A stretch of 64,000 nt of DNA from Daucus carota subsp. sativus (GCF_001625215.2 NC_030384.2:39962390-40026389), one strand, 5' to 3'. Counted from the stretch's first letter, positions 36,714 to 49,268 are shown. Numbers and translations are program-made. The notes: generated from the letters alone by a model not told the origin.

Positions 36714-38732
36714 ATGGGATCTTGTTTCAGCAAGAAGAGTGTTGCTTCTTCTCCAATTCCTCTACCTGACCCACCAGTTCAGATCCAACAGGAAAAGAAG
36801 AAGCCCCAAGAAGAGTCTTTCAAGAAGGAGATCTTTATTATTAAACACCGAATGAGCCACGAAATCGATAGGGATACTACAGGGTCTGAGGAGGACAAGA
36901 ATGCTAATGTTACTCCTTCGGTTTCGGAGAATGGGAACAATGTGGTGATGTCTACTCCACTTAGGACTTCGAGTTGTACTAAAGAGGAGGTGGATGCTAT
37001 TTTGATTCAGTGTGGGAGGCTCAGTAGGAGTTCGACTGGGAAGGCGGTTTCGAGTGAGGGGAATGGGATTCAAAGGGGGAGGAAGTACTCGGGTTCTAAG
37101 AGGAGTTTTGATTTTGATTGTGAAGGTGGAGATAGGAATAGAGGGAATGATATTGTTGGTGATGGGGATGGGGATGAGGAGGCGATTGCTGATCGGATTC
37201 ATAGGCATAGGCAACGTCATCGTGATGGGAGTTCGTCTCCTCATGGAAGGAGGAGAAGGACTTTGAGTAGAGAAAGAGGTGGGGGGAATGGTGGTAGTGG
37301 TGAGAGGAGGGTGAGTAGGTCTCCGGGGAGGAGATCTGAATCACCGATTACTAATAGTAAGTCAGTGTCAGGGAATGCTGGTGGTGGTGGTGGTAATGGT
37401 GGTAGGCCAGGGAAATTGGTGTCGGTGCCTGCTACTGTGTCTTCTGATAAGGCTAAGAATGGTGGGGGTGTGGTGGAGGCGACGACGAATTCAGCTGCTG
37501 GTGTTAAGAGGGTTCAGGTGAAGAGGACTGTTGCATCGCCTCGTGCAAGATCTCCAGCTAGGACTAATGTTAAGGCGTCTTCGAATGATGTTCAGATATC
37601 ACTTAGCAGGAGTAATTCTAGGAAGAATGAGCAGTCGCCTTACAGAAGAAACCCTTTGAGTGAGACTGATAACAAGTCGCCTTACAGAAGAAACCCTTTG
37701 AGCGAGATTGATAACAATGTCAATAATCAGGTATTCTTATAATTTTTGAACTACTCTTTAATTCCAGAAGTGTATACATTTTCAGCAGCATAGCTTATAG
37801 ATATATAATGTTATTGAGTGGTGTATAAATTTGCAATACTGCAGAAACCAAGTGTGCAAGGAAATGAAAGCAAAATTTATGCTAATAGAGGTACAAAGGA
37901 GCAGCAGAAGCAGCAACTTGAAGAAGCAAAAGGAATGAATGGCAATGTGGCAGTGAATTTGATATCCTCAGGCAATGAAGGTCTTAAGCCTCAGTCACTG
38001 ACAAAAAGCAGATCATCAAGGCTTTCTCGAGACCTTGATATCAATCCCGAAGCTCTATTGAATCCAAACCCCTCCTATACCTCAATGTTGCTTGAAGACA
38101 TCCAAAACTTCCACCAAAAGACAGCTCCTACCCCTACCTCTGCTCCAGCTTTTTCTCTACCAGCTTGTGTCACCAAGGCCCGCTCAATTCTTGATGCAGT
38201 TGCTGACCTCAACTCGGGTACTAGTTCCAATACATCCAATGCCTATGTAGAAGAGAGAACAAGGGTTTCAGTAGCTGATAAATATAAGAGGCATGAGAGA
38301 AGCTCTTCTCTTGGAGCCAACATTGTGGAATCAAAGGTAGTTGTCAGCAATGACTTAATGGAGCCAAGCCTCCACAAGTACGTGACTGTAACACGAGGAG
38401 TGGCTAGAGAAGGAGAAGATTTGGAAGAGCAAGAATCATCTGGAAGCAATAGCTTTGTAGGCAGTCAACACCACTGGCTCTCCTCGTCCACATGGGAACC
38501 TAATTCAGCTGATTCAAATGATTGCTATACGTCTTCGAGAACATATGGCAGAGACACTGACTTGAGTCCTTTAGGATCACAAAAGCATGAATTTTCTGAT
38601 GAGCCCCGGACAAGGGTAAGCGAGACTAAGAGAAATTTTGATAACCAGAGGACTGGAATAGGGCGTGGAAGACTTGGTGGTTCCGCTAAAGGGCTTCCTT
38701 CATTCCCTGCAACTGCAGCTGCTTCAACTTAA
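36714..38732 (+). CDS. Serine/arginine-rich protein with acylation-type N-terminus (SRRM-like)
   Basis: Two exons, 36714-37730 and 37845-38732, encode 634 residues. The protein starts MGSCFSKKS, a good N-myristoylation site at Gly2 with a neighbouring Cys4 for palmitoylation, so membrane attachment is plausible. The middle is basic and Ser/Arg-rich (RGRKYSGSKRS, HRQRHRDGSSSPHGRRRRT, RRVSRSPGRRSESP). A 14-residue unit SPYRRNPLSETDNK is repeated at the end of exon 1 as SPYRRNPLSEIDNN. Exon 2 has conserved-looking blocks such as SRSSRLSRDLDINPEALLNP, SYTSMLLEDIQNFHQK and CVTKARSILDAVADLNSG. It matches a family of plant proteins labelled serine/arginine repetitive matrix-like; no enzymatic domain is visible and the function is unknown. 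The opposite frames in exon 1 are low-complexity shadows. Confidence 0.85.
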
Positions 38733-39174
38733 GTTTTATCAGTTAAATCACTTCATTGTTGTCATTTGTGTTGGGTTGCAAACTTGCAACCTTTGCTTGT
38801 ACCTTTCATTCCTGGTATGATAATGTTATTTGGTTTGTACTTTTACCAAATGTTAATATGTTATCATGTGATTTCTTGAAATTTAACTCTTGGATTTCAT
38901 TGAGTTTGGAATAAGTTCAATCTAGACTTCTACGTATAAATTATAAATCATCAGTATATTTTCTACAAGGTATACAATCAACAGACTGGTATACAGAGAA
39001 AGTGCAGACGTATAATTACAAAGTAATAAGATACAAGCCAAAAAAGAATCACTGTAATCCTCCACTTATTCTACTAAAAACCAAGGAGGAAAATATATAT
39101 GTGAACTGTGAAGTGACCAAAAATCTGAGCATAAAAGAAAAGGAACCCTAAAAGGGAATAGGATGATATCAAAT

Positions 39175-39933
39175 CTATAACCTAAACCTAAACTTACAGC
39201 TCCTCTCTGATATCCTGATAACGTTATCTGCAGCTAAAGTATCCACCACAAGCCTACACTTGACCAAGAACTTCCATTTCATTAACTTCAACTTCCCAAG
39301 CTTGATCCTCACTGGTACTCTAACCCGAACATTGAGAGGAATCCTTCCTGTTAATTGTTCCTGCTGAATTGACCTTAACAGATCAGCCGCGTTCACAGCT
39401 CTCCCTGTCAATGGCAAGTTCAACACGGTGGTGTTACGATGACCTTGGTAAAACTTTGGCCATGACCCTTCACATAGTTTTGTCCCCGTGTACCACACAC
39501 TAATAGGACTCCCTCCTTCATAGTAAATCCCAATCTTCTTATTAGGATTTCTAGCTGTGACATTCACATTGAATGAAGCTGACAAGCTCAAGTCATTGTT
39601 AAGCGCAAATTGAGTAATTCGAATGCTGTCCACTGAGTATTTTGGTGCTTTTGGTCGGAAGACCAAGAAAATGACTCCAGCTAGTATGGCCAAGATGGTT
39701 AATATTACAAGAAGTACACATAAAGACCAACATAAGCACCTTGTGAAACAACTTCTTCTCTTCTTTCTTGGTATTTTTGAGCCTGCTGTGTGGGCTAGCG
39801 GAGGAGGGAAGTGCTGCACCGGATCGCCTTGGTCGGATCGTGAGGCGTCTCTAGAGACTAATGGTGCTGTGGGCTGCTGCTGTATCGCCGCCTCGGGGTC
39901 TTGCACAGGGTGAATCTTCTGATGTTCCGACAT
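39175..39933 (-). CDS. NHL6: NDR1/HIN1-like protein, NHL6-type (LEA_2)
   Basis: A single exon of 252 residues. I chose the ATG at 39933 (MSEHQKIHPVQDPEAA) because NHL6 relatives start the same way; an upstream in-frame ATG at 39951 is possible. A cytosolic Pro-rich tail ends in KKRRSC-FTRCLCW, then a membrane anchor (CVLLVILTILAILAGVIFLVF) near residues 72-92, then the LEA_2 domain with NVTARNPNKKIGIYYEGGS, WYTGTKLCEGS-WPKFYQGH and the C-terminal SCKFRFRL. Proteins of this group are plasma membrane proteins tied to pathogen response and ABA or stress signalling. It converges with the SR-rich gene, whose stop is at 38732. Confidence 0.92.
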   Translation of the reverse strand: MSEHQKIHPVQDPEAAIQQQPTAPLVSRDASRSDQGDPVQHFPPPLAHTAGSKIPRKKRRSCFTRCLCWSLCVLLVILTILAILAGVIFLVFRPKAPKYSVDSIRITQFALNNDLSLSASFNVNVTARNPNKKIGIYYEGGSPISVWYTGTKLCEGSWPKFYQGHRNTTVLNLPLTGRAVNAADLLRSIQQEQLTGRIPLNVRVRVPVRIKLGKLKLMKWKFLVKCRLVVDTLAADNVIRISERSCKFRFRL

Positions 39934-41831
39934 AGTTTCAGCTGTAAACAATTGAGGGGGACGGAGGGAGTAGTTCTTTTTTTCTGCTAAATGATTTTTG
40001 TTGCTATATGGTTGTAATAGAGCTTGGTACTATATAGAGAATGAGTAAAGATTGTGAAGAGTAAAGAGCAGATGGAGTCATACAAATACACAGAGCAGAT
40101 GTTAAATTGAAGCTTCCTTTCATTGACTTTAACTCTTGCTTACGCGCCTGTGGAGTACAAGTATTGAATTTGTTCTTCTAGGAGCTCTGTATTCACATGC
40201 ATGTACAAGTGTGTGAATGCGGTGCAGTAATTCTACATAAAACCACCTTGATTATGATTAACAACTATATTAAAGTTTACACAAAGCATTTGGAGAAAAA
40301 AAATGTTGACGATTGGTAGAGTAGTTTGTATGAAAGAAAATTAGGCATGAGAACAAGTCATGCTACCCTTTCCAACATGGAACTCGAATTGTTTTCTTCA
40401 CGAATTAGCAAAATCCGTTCTTCCGTTGATTTTGTAATCATACTTTCTCGATCAACAGAAAAAAATAGTTATACTTTCGATTTTCATTTTTTTTCCCGAC
40501 AAATCTAAAACAAATTTCATTAACTTGAAATAAACTTATTCAACACAATTCATAGCTGCCTATGTAACCAAGTTATTTTCGAATTGCTTAACAAGTGATA
40601 TATTAAATATAAAAATTTTTAAAATTAAAAATAAATTTATGATGATTTTCCAAACAATCTAAATTAATTACATCCATATGTGATAATTTTCCATAACGTC
40701 TTTCGGTTGAAAAATTTATTGCAAAGATGAAATCTTACACTTCCCATCACTATTCCATTTTACGTCAGTTTGACGTGAGTCTTTGCAATACCCAACACAT
40801 TATTTTAATCAGTCTTAATAAAAATATCCGCATAAAACAACTCCAGTTATACCGAACTCTCACAAATATATACACTAAAACCATTTTAAAAAATTAGGTA
40901 TAGAAAATTGAAAGAATCCTTGTTCGAGGATGAAATTTATAAAATAAAAAAGAAGATTAAACTAAGAAAGAGGACATGCTAGCGGTGGGCAGCCACCGTC
41001 GGATTGGGGGACAAACTCGACTAACTATATGACATTAAATTCAAATATTTTTGTTTGCGTACACATTCATGTATCTAAAAATTTAATATAAATATTAAAA
41101 TTTTGTGTTGTGATGGTAAATTGATAGGTCTACCCATAATGAAAATGAATAACTAATAATAAAATATTTATCTATTTAGAAGTAGATGTAATTTATAAAT
41201 TATTTAAAAAATTGATGAATTATCATAAATTATTGATGATAAATTAGTATACTATACAATGATAAATAATAACCAGAACTTAAATAAATTTATTTTTTCT
41301 GAATTTTAAACTATATAACTAAAATTTAACAAAGGAGCAAAGACGACACCTTGTTAAATTATAAATTACTTGAACCCCAAAAGTCACATGGGACGCGCAA
41401 GTCAAAAGTGTTCGGTGAGATGGAAAGATCCGTAGAACCGAATGACCTACGCGTGTAAATTTCATTGGAAGATGCATTTTCCTGGTGCTAATTTACTATC
41501 GCAGAACACGATTTTTAATTTTTTTATAATTAATATCAGAAAAATTGGGACGAAAATCCATACTACGAGTAACTTTTGCTATATATAACGTTTACTTCTC
41601 TTTAACGTACCATAAGTATATATTTATATATTTTAAATTAGGAATCCCTTTCAAAAGATATAAATACCTAACCGTCTTTTAGTATTATGTAAAAGTAATA
41701 TGAAGGGTTAAAATATGAGTTCATATAGTAGGTAGAATTTCTTAATCCACATTTCAACGGAGGGCAAAAGAAAATGACTGATACTTCAATAATTTACCTG
41801 CGATTCATTCCTTGGAGTAATGTCTTGTTTC
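39934..41831. other. Intergenic AT-rich region upstream of the NHL6-like gene
   Basis: The first 150 bases hold the probable NHL6-like promoter (TACTATATAGAG near 40029-40040 as TATA box). Beyond this I see no gene or recognisable element in about 1.7 kb of AT-rich DNA. Confidence 0.5.
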
Positions 41832-41842
41832 GATTGCAGGAC

Positions 41843-41848
<6 letters not shown>

Positions 41849-41877
<29 letters not shown>

Positions 41878-42645
41878 ACAAATGCAAGAAAATTTCATTA
41901 ACTTGAATATAATACAGTCGGGACAAACCCCCAACTGTCGATACAACCAGGTGGTAAAACAAATAACATGCTAAAAACAATTAGATGATTTGTTTCCTGA
42001 TCGTTTAACAGATAGAATTCAAAAATTCTTGAAGCAAAAAACGAAATCAAAGACATCCTAAGCGATCCAAATTGCACCAAAATCTCTGGAAACAGTAACA
42101 TCGCAATTGACCATATCACATAAAAACTATTGTTAGCCCAATGTTCAGAAACACCAATCGCATAAATCGAGATTGGAGAAGTGGCACCACAGCTATCTAC
42201 ATGCCGGATACCAGCTATAGACTTGCCGAAGGCACCCCAGCTATCTACATGCCGGATACCAGCTATAGACATGCCGAAAGTGTAAACCCGTGAATGATGA
42301 ACAATCTTTGATTGTGAAAGGTGAGCTCTTGCAATAATCACCACCGTCCCAGATTCGATACAGTTTTTGTAGATCACCAAAAATATCAAGAAACTCGTTT
42401 TCAACGGATCCAACACGAAATAAACCCAATCATGACTAAAGAAAAACATAACAAACACTCCAAAAGGAGAGACAAACCACACACTCCAAGAGGAGAGACA
42501 CACAAACACCCAAAAGATTGGGTTTTATTGAAAAGAAATTAACGAGAATAAAAGATAGATAATGAAAGGGTTGGGGCTTTCCACCGGAGAAAACCAGTGG
42601 AAGCCCCTCGATTTACTTGAAAAAGAGCAAACCCTAATGGAGGAG
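41849..42645 (-). mobile_element. LINE-mobilised non-autonomous retroelement with 17-bp target duplication
   Basis: The insertion is on the minus strand: it starts with GGGTTTGCTC-rich leader sequence near 42640, ends CTTGCATTTGTC and then a poly(A) tract (poly(T), 41847-41876 on the plus strand). The 17 bases GATTGCAGGACATGATT occur on both sides, at 41832-41848 and 42646-42662, a perfect target-site duplication. No reverse transcriptase is encoded, so it must have been moved by a LINE; it looks like an internally deleted LINE or a retroposed transcript. A 203-codon open frame (41898-42509) resembles no known protein. A 48-bp unit (CAGCTATCTACATGCCGGAT...) is repeated twice inside, near 42190 and 42238. 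Confidence 0.82.
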
Positions 42646-43324
42646 GATTGCAGGACATGATTAATTTATCTACTAAAAAGTAAAAACAAGTCCGAAAGAT
42701 GTTTTGTATGATATTCTAAATTATAATTTAGAATATTTGATTAAAAAATTTGATCCAACAATTTTAATGATGTTTAGTATGATAGGACAACCTATTCAGC
42801 CTTATTTTTAGGCATCTTTTACCTTGCATATCCTAAATTTTATAATAAAATATTATACACAACTCTGTTTCTCTCTCGATTTTATATTATCTTTCAATAA
42901 TGAAAGAAATTTTTTTAATAATAAACTATCAAAAATACAGTGAGAATAAATCACATTGTTGATCATTTTTATCATAATATTTAACACCTTATTGACATCC
43001 CTTATCAATAGACTTGGAAAACAACTCAATAAAGAGTGATATTGTCTATTGATATTGTTGAGTATCAATGAGATATATTAATTTGAGATGTCTATTTAAG
43101 ATAATGACTTCAGTTACGATCAATCATTAATAAAATATTTTCTATAATCTTAATCTTTAATTTAATATAACGAATAAATATTTATATTTTTCTTAGACGG
43201 GTAAGTATAACAAGACGATTTTATAAGCTGATCACTTGGCCATATTTTTTCATTCATTATACAAGGAGAAAAAAAAACAATGACAACAAAATTTGTGCTT
43301 TGCTGGGAGAAGTCTAAGTTACTT

Positions 43325-44452
43325 CTATCGACGACAAGCAAATCCGTGGCTATGGCCAGGACTTGTGCTCGTGCAATCCACAGTCATCACATCCGACAAC
43401 ATACTCTTGGCTTCAATATTCATTTCACCGCCACTAAAAATGCACTTCTTACAATCTGCAGCCACCAGAGAAGACGTCATGAACTTATCTTCCCCGCCCA
43501 TGACTGGCATTGCCACGCCTCTCTTAACCGGACTCATGAACCCGGGGCGATACGTCTGTCCCAACACTCCTTCCACTTTATCACTCAGCGAAAAGAACTT
43601 AAACTGCACCTCCAAATGTGCAAAACAGTCATCTGCAGGTATTTGATAGTTATGTAAAAGATCATCTTGTTTTGTTACTGGTACCACATTTACTGACATC
43701 TCCACAACTCCTGGCAGTGTTAAGGCAATGCTGTTGTGCAATGTCGTCCTCTCGACGGTTAGCTTGCTGTCAGGGGCAGTCCAGGTGTTTAGGTGGCCTG
43801 ATGAGATGTGAATAGGTAGGTCATTGTAGGTGAAGAGGAAGTGGTCAGTTGAGCTGTCCCATTCTGCAACTTTGTTTGCTGATAATGTGAAGGTGTGTGA
43901 GCCAAATATGAGGCTTAGTGCCTGAATCCATGTATTGTCGCGTGATCTCCCCTGAGGTCGTCGTCCAATGAACCGGGCGTTTATGTGGAAGTTGACATCG
44001 GAAACTAGGCTGAAATGCTCATTGGTCTTGCCATGGAAGTAAAACATGACTCCATCTCCTCCCACGAATCTTGGATCATAACAGGCTGAACCAATTCCAT
44101 TGCAATTTGGCTTGCGAGCTGCAGAATAAGAAGAAAAAAAAAAACTTAAGTATTTGAACAAAATACATATATTCACACAGAGAGTAAGAGGACTAGGGTT
44201 CATACTTTTGCAAATAGCTTCACAGTCTCTGGCATTGCAGTCGATGAAGCAGCCTTTGCCTTTCTCAGTGGAAGCCTTAAACGTCGGGCATTGTCTAGGG
44301 CAGAATATCTGTTTGCCGCCACATTTGGTGGAATAATCAGTGCAAATTCTAGATTGAGGCGAGTAATATGCGCCGTTCCCTTGAGATGTGAGAAGCAGCA
44401 TGAGAGCCAACAGAAGGAGATTATAAGATGAAGTGCAAGTATAAGGCCCCAT
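43325..44452 (-). CDS. Root_cap domain secreted protein (LEA-like)
   Basis: Two exons, 44206-44452 and 43325-44118, encode 346 residues. The N-terminus is a signal peptide (LLLLALMLLLTSQGNGAYY). A Cys-rich module follows (STKCGGKQIFCPRQCP, GCFIDCNARDCEAICK, KPNCNGIGSACYDPRFVGGDG). The rest is the Root_cap domain with GVMFYFHGKTNEHFSLVSD, NVHINARFIGRRPQGRSRD-like and EVQFKFFSLSD. Relatives are expressed in the root cap or in response to stress and are thought to be wall or apoplastic proteins; no activity is established. The 87-bp intron splits the codon after CK and is supported by GTATGA and TTCTGCAG sites. The upstream region to about 44600 has its promoter. Confidence 0.88.
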   Translation of the reverse strand: MGPYTCTSSYNLLLLALMLLLTSQGNGAYYSPQSRICTDYSTKCGGKQIFCPRQCPTFKASTEKGKGCFIDCNARDCEAICKSMNPSPLTLCVNICILFKYLSFFFSSYSAARKPNCNGIGSACYDPRFVGGDGVMFYFHGKTNEHFSLVSDVNFHINARFIGRRPQGRSRDNTWIQALSLIFGSHTFTLSANKVAEWDSSTDHFLFTYNDLPIHISSGHLNTWTAPDSKLTVERTTLHNSIALTLPGVVEMSVNVVPVTKQDDLLHNYQIPADDCFAHLEVQFKFFSLSDKVEGVLGQTYRPGFMSPVKRGVAMPVMGGEDKFMTSSLVAADCKKCIFSGGEMNIEAKSMLSDVMTVDCTSTSPGHSHGFACRR

Positions 44453-44667
44453 ACTTTTACTGGACTATCACTAGAAACACTACCAACTTGCTGTTATCCT
44501 GAGTAATAGTTAAGAAGCTGATGTTACGAGATTGCATCAATTTAAAGAGGGAAACTAGATCTGGAACGAACCACAATTAAATGAATACCAAAAGGTCAAC
44601 TCTATTGTAATTGCACTACGTGGTCTAGCCATGCAAAACCATTATTAATCCTAATCATGATTCATGG

Positions 44668-45618
44668 ATACAGCAGGCAGAAGCATTCCCGGCGCTTCTT
44701 GCTACTCTTCACGTGCAAGCATCTGGATCTGTTCACTCTTTAAGATGCTGCATAGATTCAGGGTTTCATGAACAGAATATGCATAATGATAAGGAAGAAC
44801 CGTCCACAGCTGGGTTAATTCAGCAGAATATTGATCTGGCAGCTAACGTTGTGAATAGTCATATGGTATATGGCACAGATACCCTACAGGTTTGATAAGT
44901 TGTCAAAAACTAATAGATATTACTGCACCAAGCTAGAATGTGGCCGTTTTGGAAGTTAGAATTTTGAGATAAAATTAGAGGTTTGAGAGATTTCAGAGGT
45001 TTGACCATTCAATCCGCTAATGTTAGTGTTTGATAATTAGCGGAATGAAATACAGGGTTGAGCTCTAAAAGCTATTTTAAAGAGTTTTTGAATTAAAAGT
45101 TTTGGTATGTGTCATAAAAAGCTAATCAAACATCTATTTATCAAACAGTTTTACAAGAAACCGCTAATTCAATCTACTAGTCAAAACATCTATTTCAATC
45201 AACTAGTCAAAACATCTAATTCAATCCTCTAGTCGATAATTCTCAAACACTAAATTCCCAAACAGTGCTGTGTTTTTTTTTATTAGGTGCAGACATACAG
45301 TTCGTGGGATGAATTTCTTACACAAGGTCAAATTTTTATCTCCCATACAAATTTACATCCCGTCGTAATGTATAAACGAGACTTGGACAGGTATCTGATT
45401 CAGTGCTACCCTACTCTAATTTCGAACCCGGAACCACACACCGAGGCCTAAAGCTCAATTTCATGTCTGGCTCTCCACTGCACTTTATGTGGAATCCGTG
45501 TGTTCTAACATTAGCAAGGGTTAGGCTTGAAATGCAGAAGATTGGGACTCATTTGCAAGAATCACCTACTACATTCTTGCAACAGAGAGTCCTGGCCTTG
45601 TGTTTCAATACTGCATAA
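44668..45618 (+). pseudogene. Two exon-like fragments of an unrecognised gene
   Basis: Bases 44668-44888 are open for 73 codons, bounded by ACAG before and GTTTG after, and read QAEAFPALLATLHVQASGSV, then CCIDSGFHEQNMHNDKEEPS and NIDLAANVVNSHMVYGTDTLQ. Further on, 45292-45330 starts after GGTGCAG with TYSSWDEFLTQGQ, and 45460-45618 reads SGSPLHFMWNPCVLTLARVR, then LEMQKIGTHLQESPTTFLQQ and a stop after ALCFNTA. The residue composition is that of real protein, and the fragments share an orientation. A MITE-like repeat (44940-45280) separates them. I do not recognise the family. It may be a decayed gene copy or the tail of a gene whose start is lost. Confidence 0.35.
44940..45280 (+). repeat. 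MITE-like repeat, copy 2
   Basis: The sequence GGCCGTTTTGGAAGTTAGAA, then TTCAATCCGCTAATGTTAGT and GTATGTGTCATAAAAAGCTA shares blocks and order with the reverse complement of 32550-32775. It is longer at the right and ends near TCCCAAACAGTGCTG. It separates the two exon-like fragments at 44668-45618. Confidence 0.55.
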
Positions 45619-46207
45619 CTTGGCTTTTAACAATAGTACGTGTTTTGCAATACTATTCAAGTACAGATAAACCACATTGAAAATAGAGGCAAACTAAAGT
45701 GAAATCGCCAGATTTAGAGTCTGATTAATAAGAATAATTAATGAAGCTATCCCGAAACAAGATACATAATTGATAAAGGCCACTCATTTCCCCTTGTGTT
45801 GCCGTAAACAATTACACACACACATATCTATATGATGCAGCCTAACTATCAGGTGTGGCTATTAATGCTACCCAAGAAGCAAATATTGGTTATATACAGT
45901 AGCCTCTGTAGACTTGCGGACAAGCTTCACAAAATCAGCTGAGAACGAAATTAACAGCAGAGTCAAAATGGTACCTGCAAAAGCCACTAAACCATAAGCA
46001 GTCAAGATGTAGAAGCATACAAACATCATCATCATTTTCGTATCAGCGATGTATTTTTTTTTCCTAATGAGGACCTTAATAGAAAAGCTTAGCGCATATA
46101 TATTCAAAATATCTTACAAAACCCAATTTCGTGATATATAATATTTACATACAAAAAGAGCATGCAACTAGGTGTCTTCACTTAAAATTGCAATACGTGT
46201 ACCTTCA

Positions 46208-49200
46208 TCATCTACGAGTAAAAAGACCATGAAGAGAACCAGCTGTACCACGTCTCTTTCCCTGGAACATTATCAAAAAAAGGAAAACTGTTTGTTACAG
46301 TTCTCATTCAATTGATGTTAATCCAGCTTAAGTTATCAAAGGGAAAAACCTTTTCGTGATTAAATAAGTCATCTGCGACAGCCTCCATTTGTTTTCTCCT
46401 TTTCTCTTCTTTTATAGATTCAGCTACTTCCTCATTCCCGTAGTCAGAGTCTCTGTGGTCAAGCAAGAAAGTTTGAACTTATCAAATAGAAAGAAAGTTG
46501 AGATAACGTTGACTTCCTATACAAGTATCATATCATTAAAACGTAACAGCAAGGGATGAGGCATGTACTTGTACGGATTTTTTGCAAATGGAATCAGATT
46601 GTTGAAGCTATTCCCTGATTGCATATCCATCTGCGTATCCATTTCAAGTTGAAAGGACAAGTAAGAAAATACATCAGTTAAAGACATGCTACATCAGTAA
46701 AACTCAAAGAATTATCGTATGTGATTCCAACATGCAGAAGAGAAAAGCATATTGCAAAAAAAAGTCAAAAAATCAGTCATGAGATTCGTATTTATCCCGG
46801 ATGAGCAAAACAACCCCCTCAATTGCTCTACTTAATTACTGTTCTATTGTAGACAGGATAACTACCTTATCATCTCAAGTAGGAGGACCATGTCACTCTA
46901 AGAGACTGTACATAATTTATGTAATAGAGGAAATTCAGTGTAGAACTAACTAACTGTATATGACCAAAAAAGAAAACAGTCTTTTCCCAAAACTTGTTGA
47001 AAGAAATTAAAACTCATGTAGTATTGCATAAATCTAAACATTGATAGGAACATAAGTAAACTTCATTCACCTTCCTGAAACGTTTAAAGTTTACGACTGT
47101 ATTGTTCATTGAAGAACGGGCTTTAGCTGGTAATTTAAGGTCTCTGATAACTAAGTCTTGGCTGTATATAATATCTGAATTTTTGGCATCAGATTCTTCA
47201 TCCTTCATTTCTCTAGCCATTTTGCCACAGTATCTATCCTCTGAACATGCTACTTGCTCTGATTTTTCTACTGATTCATCACCACGATTTGTTACTACAT
47301 CCATTTTGCTTTCATTATGAGGAGATTCTATGTTGGTACGAGATATGGGTCCTTCGTCCCCTTGATCATCAGACATCACAATGAAGACATCTGCCTCCCT
47401 TCTGCCTTCACTCTCCCCAATATTTATTGTGTCTAAAGCAACAGAATTAGGAATAGATGTGGCTGTTTCTACTTCTTCATCAGAATCTGCCACCACTGTC
47501 TCGTCTGTAGAGCATGAAGATGCGATAACCACTGCAAAATGATATCAATTTACATATGGAACAATTATCATACACAGCCCGGAGCTATCTTGATTTGATT
47601 ACTTTTTACAACAAAAAAAAAAATCCTATCTGGATATTTAAGTCAATTATAATTAAGGAACAAGGGACTTGCTCAAAATATGGAACAAGCCTTACCAGGT
47701 GGCAACACCAAAACAGAAGGGTCAAGCTGTCCAGACAAAGTTGCACAGATCAAATGCATCTCATTCACTCTTAAAAGAGAACTGAGGTGACGGAGGCTTT
47801 CAGAACCATCCGCTGATCCAGCAGGTATAACTAGAGCAATGCGTTCATTTCCCTCACCCTCTGAACCCTGCTACTCATTTAAACTTAAAATATCACTGAA
47901 CGTTCAAGTAACTAATATCACCAAAAAATAGTTGACATATGTAAAAAGAACAACATTTTCCAGAGCAGATCATGAGGAGCTTCTTAATTTCTTGTTGAAA
48001 CCTTCTGCACAACTTAATTAGATTTTACAGGCAAACGCTTGTGCATCATGGTGCTGTGTTTGAATAAGCATTTGGTTATCAACTTTTTTTTTATTCATGC
48101 AACTTTGCCCAAGGTCTAATCATTGGTCAATGAGACAATGACGAATGTTTCTTCTACCCTGCCATTTTGAACAGTCCTTGAGTTTAAGACTTTAAATGAT
48201 TAGTCTCCTTGGACAAGGAGGTGTCTAGTTGTCCCTGACTCCACAGGAAAAAAGGCTATTCATATAATTAATTATTGGAGAACACAAGGTTTCGCCTACA
48301 GACAACTTGGTAAAGTCTTAATGCTTAACAAAATAACAAGTCACGTTCACATTTGATTATTTGTTTAGTTGAAATTTTATGAAAGTGTTTGATATGATTG
48401 AGCAAATACCAGCTTGAATGAGGACAATCTATTTATCCCATCTAGAAATTTTGTACAACAGAAGAAGCCAAGATGCTTTTGGTACTATTCTAAATAAATC
48501 ATACAGTTAATAGTTACGGTTTTCCTACTTAGTTGAGCAAAGGGAGATTATGGATATACATTAGAGAAAATTCAGCATCGACACTTGGTTTAAAACCAAT
48601 TATGGGTTTTTTACAAGGGAGTTGTTATGAAGAAAAAAAGCCCAGTGCACATTTGAGCAACTCAGCATGTTACCATGGAGCACTACTTCACAAGTTGTTT
48701 CAGTTTTTCAGCTTCATTCCACAAGGAATATTTGCATAAAAAATGATTAAATTTTCATCCTTCGTTATAAATTTAAACACACACACCAACCTTGTCTTTG
48801 ACATGGTATGAATCGTAAACCTTCTGTAAATGGATAGCACCAGGATAAGAGCATCTTGGTCGTACATGATAATTTCTTTTGAAAGAGTATATGAAGAAGA
48901 AAGAAACATACTTGAGCACTTTGATAGAATGCCTCAACAGCAATAACCTTGGCTCCAGAGACCTCCAATAAAGCTTGCAACCTATCCTTTAGCTGATACT
49001 GCAGCAGCAAGATAAATAAAGTGAATTTCTAATTAGTTAACCACAATGTTACTAAGACCTGTCAGAGATAAATACAGCCTGCAACCTATCCTTCAGCTGA
49101 CACTTATTCTGCAACTGGGTAGAAATTTCAGCCTCCATAGAGTAATGAGATGTTGTAATAGTCTATTATTACTTATTAGCTATACTTGTATATTACTAAT

Positions 49201-49217
49201 TTATATGCTGAAAGGGC

Positions 49218-49268
<51 letters not shown>

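Noticed and set aside
37096-37344. His/Ser-rich antisense and other frames over the SR-rich gene
   Set aside because: These are low-complexity shadows created by the GGN/RGN-rich coding exon on the plus strand.
41898-42509. 203-codon minus-strand open frame as a gene
   Set aside because: It lies inside the retroelement bounded by 17-bp duplications and a poly(A) tract, its content resembles no known family, and the 48-bp internal repeat explains much of its length.
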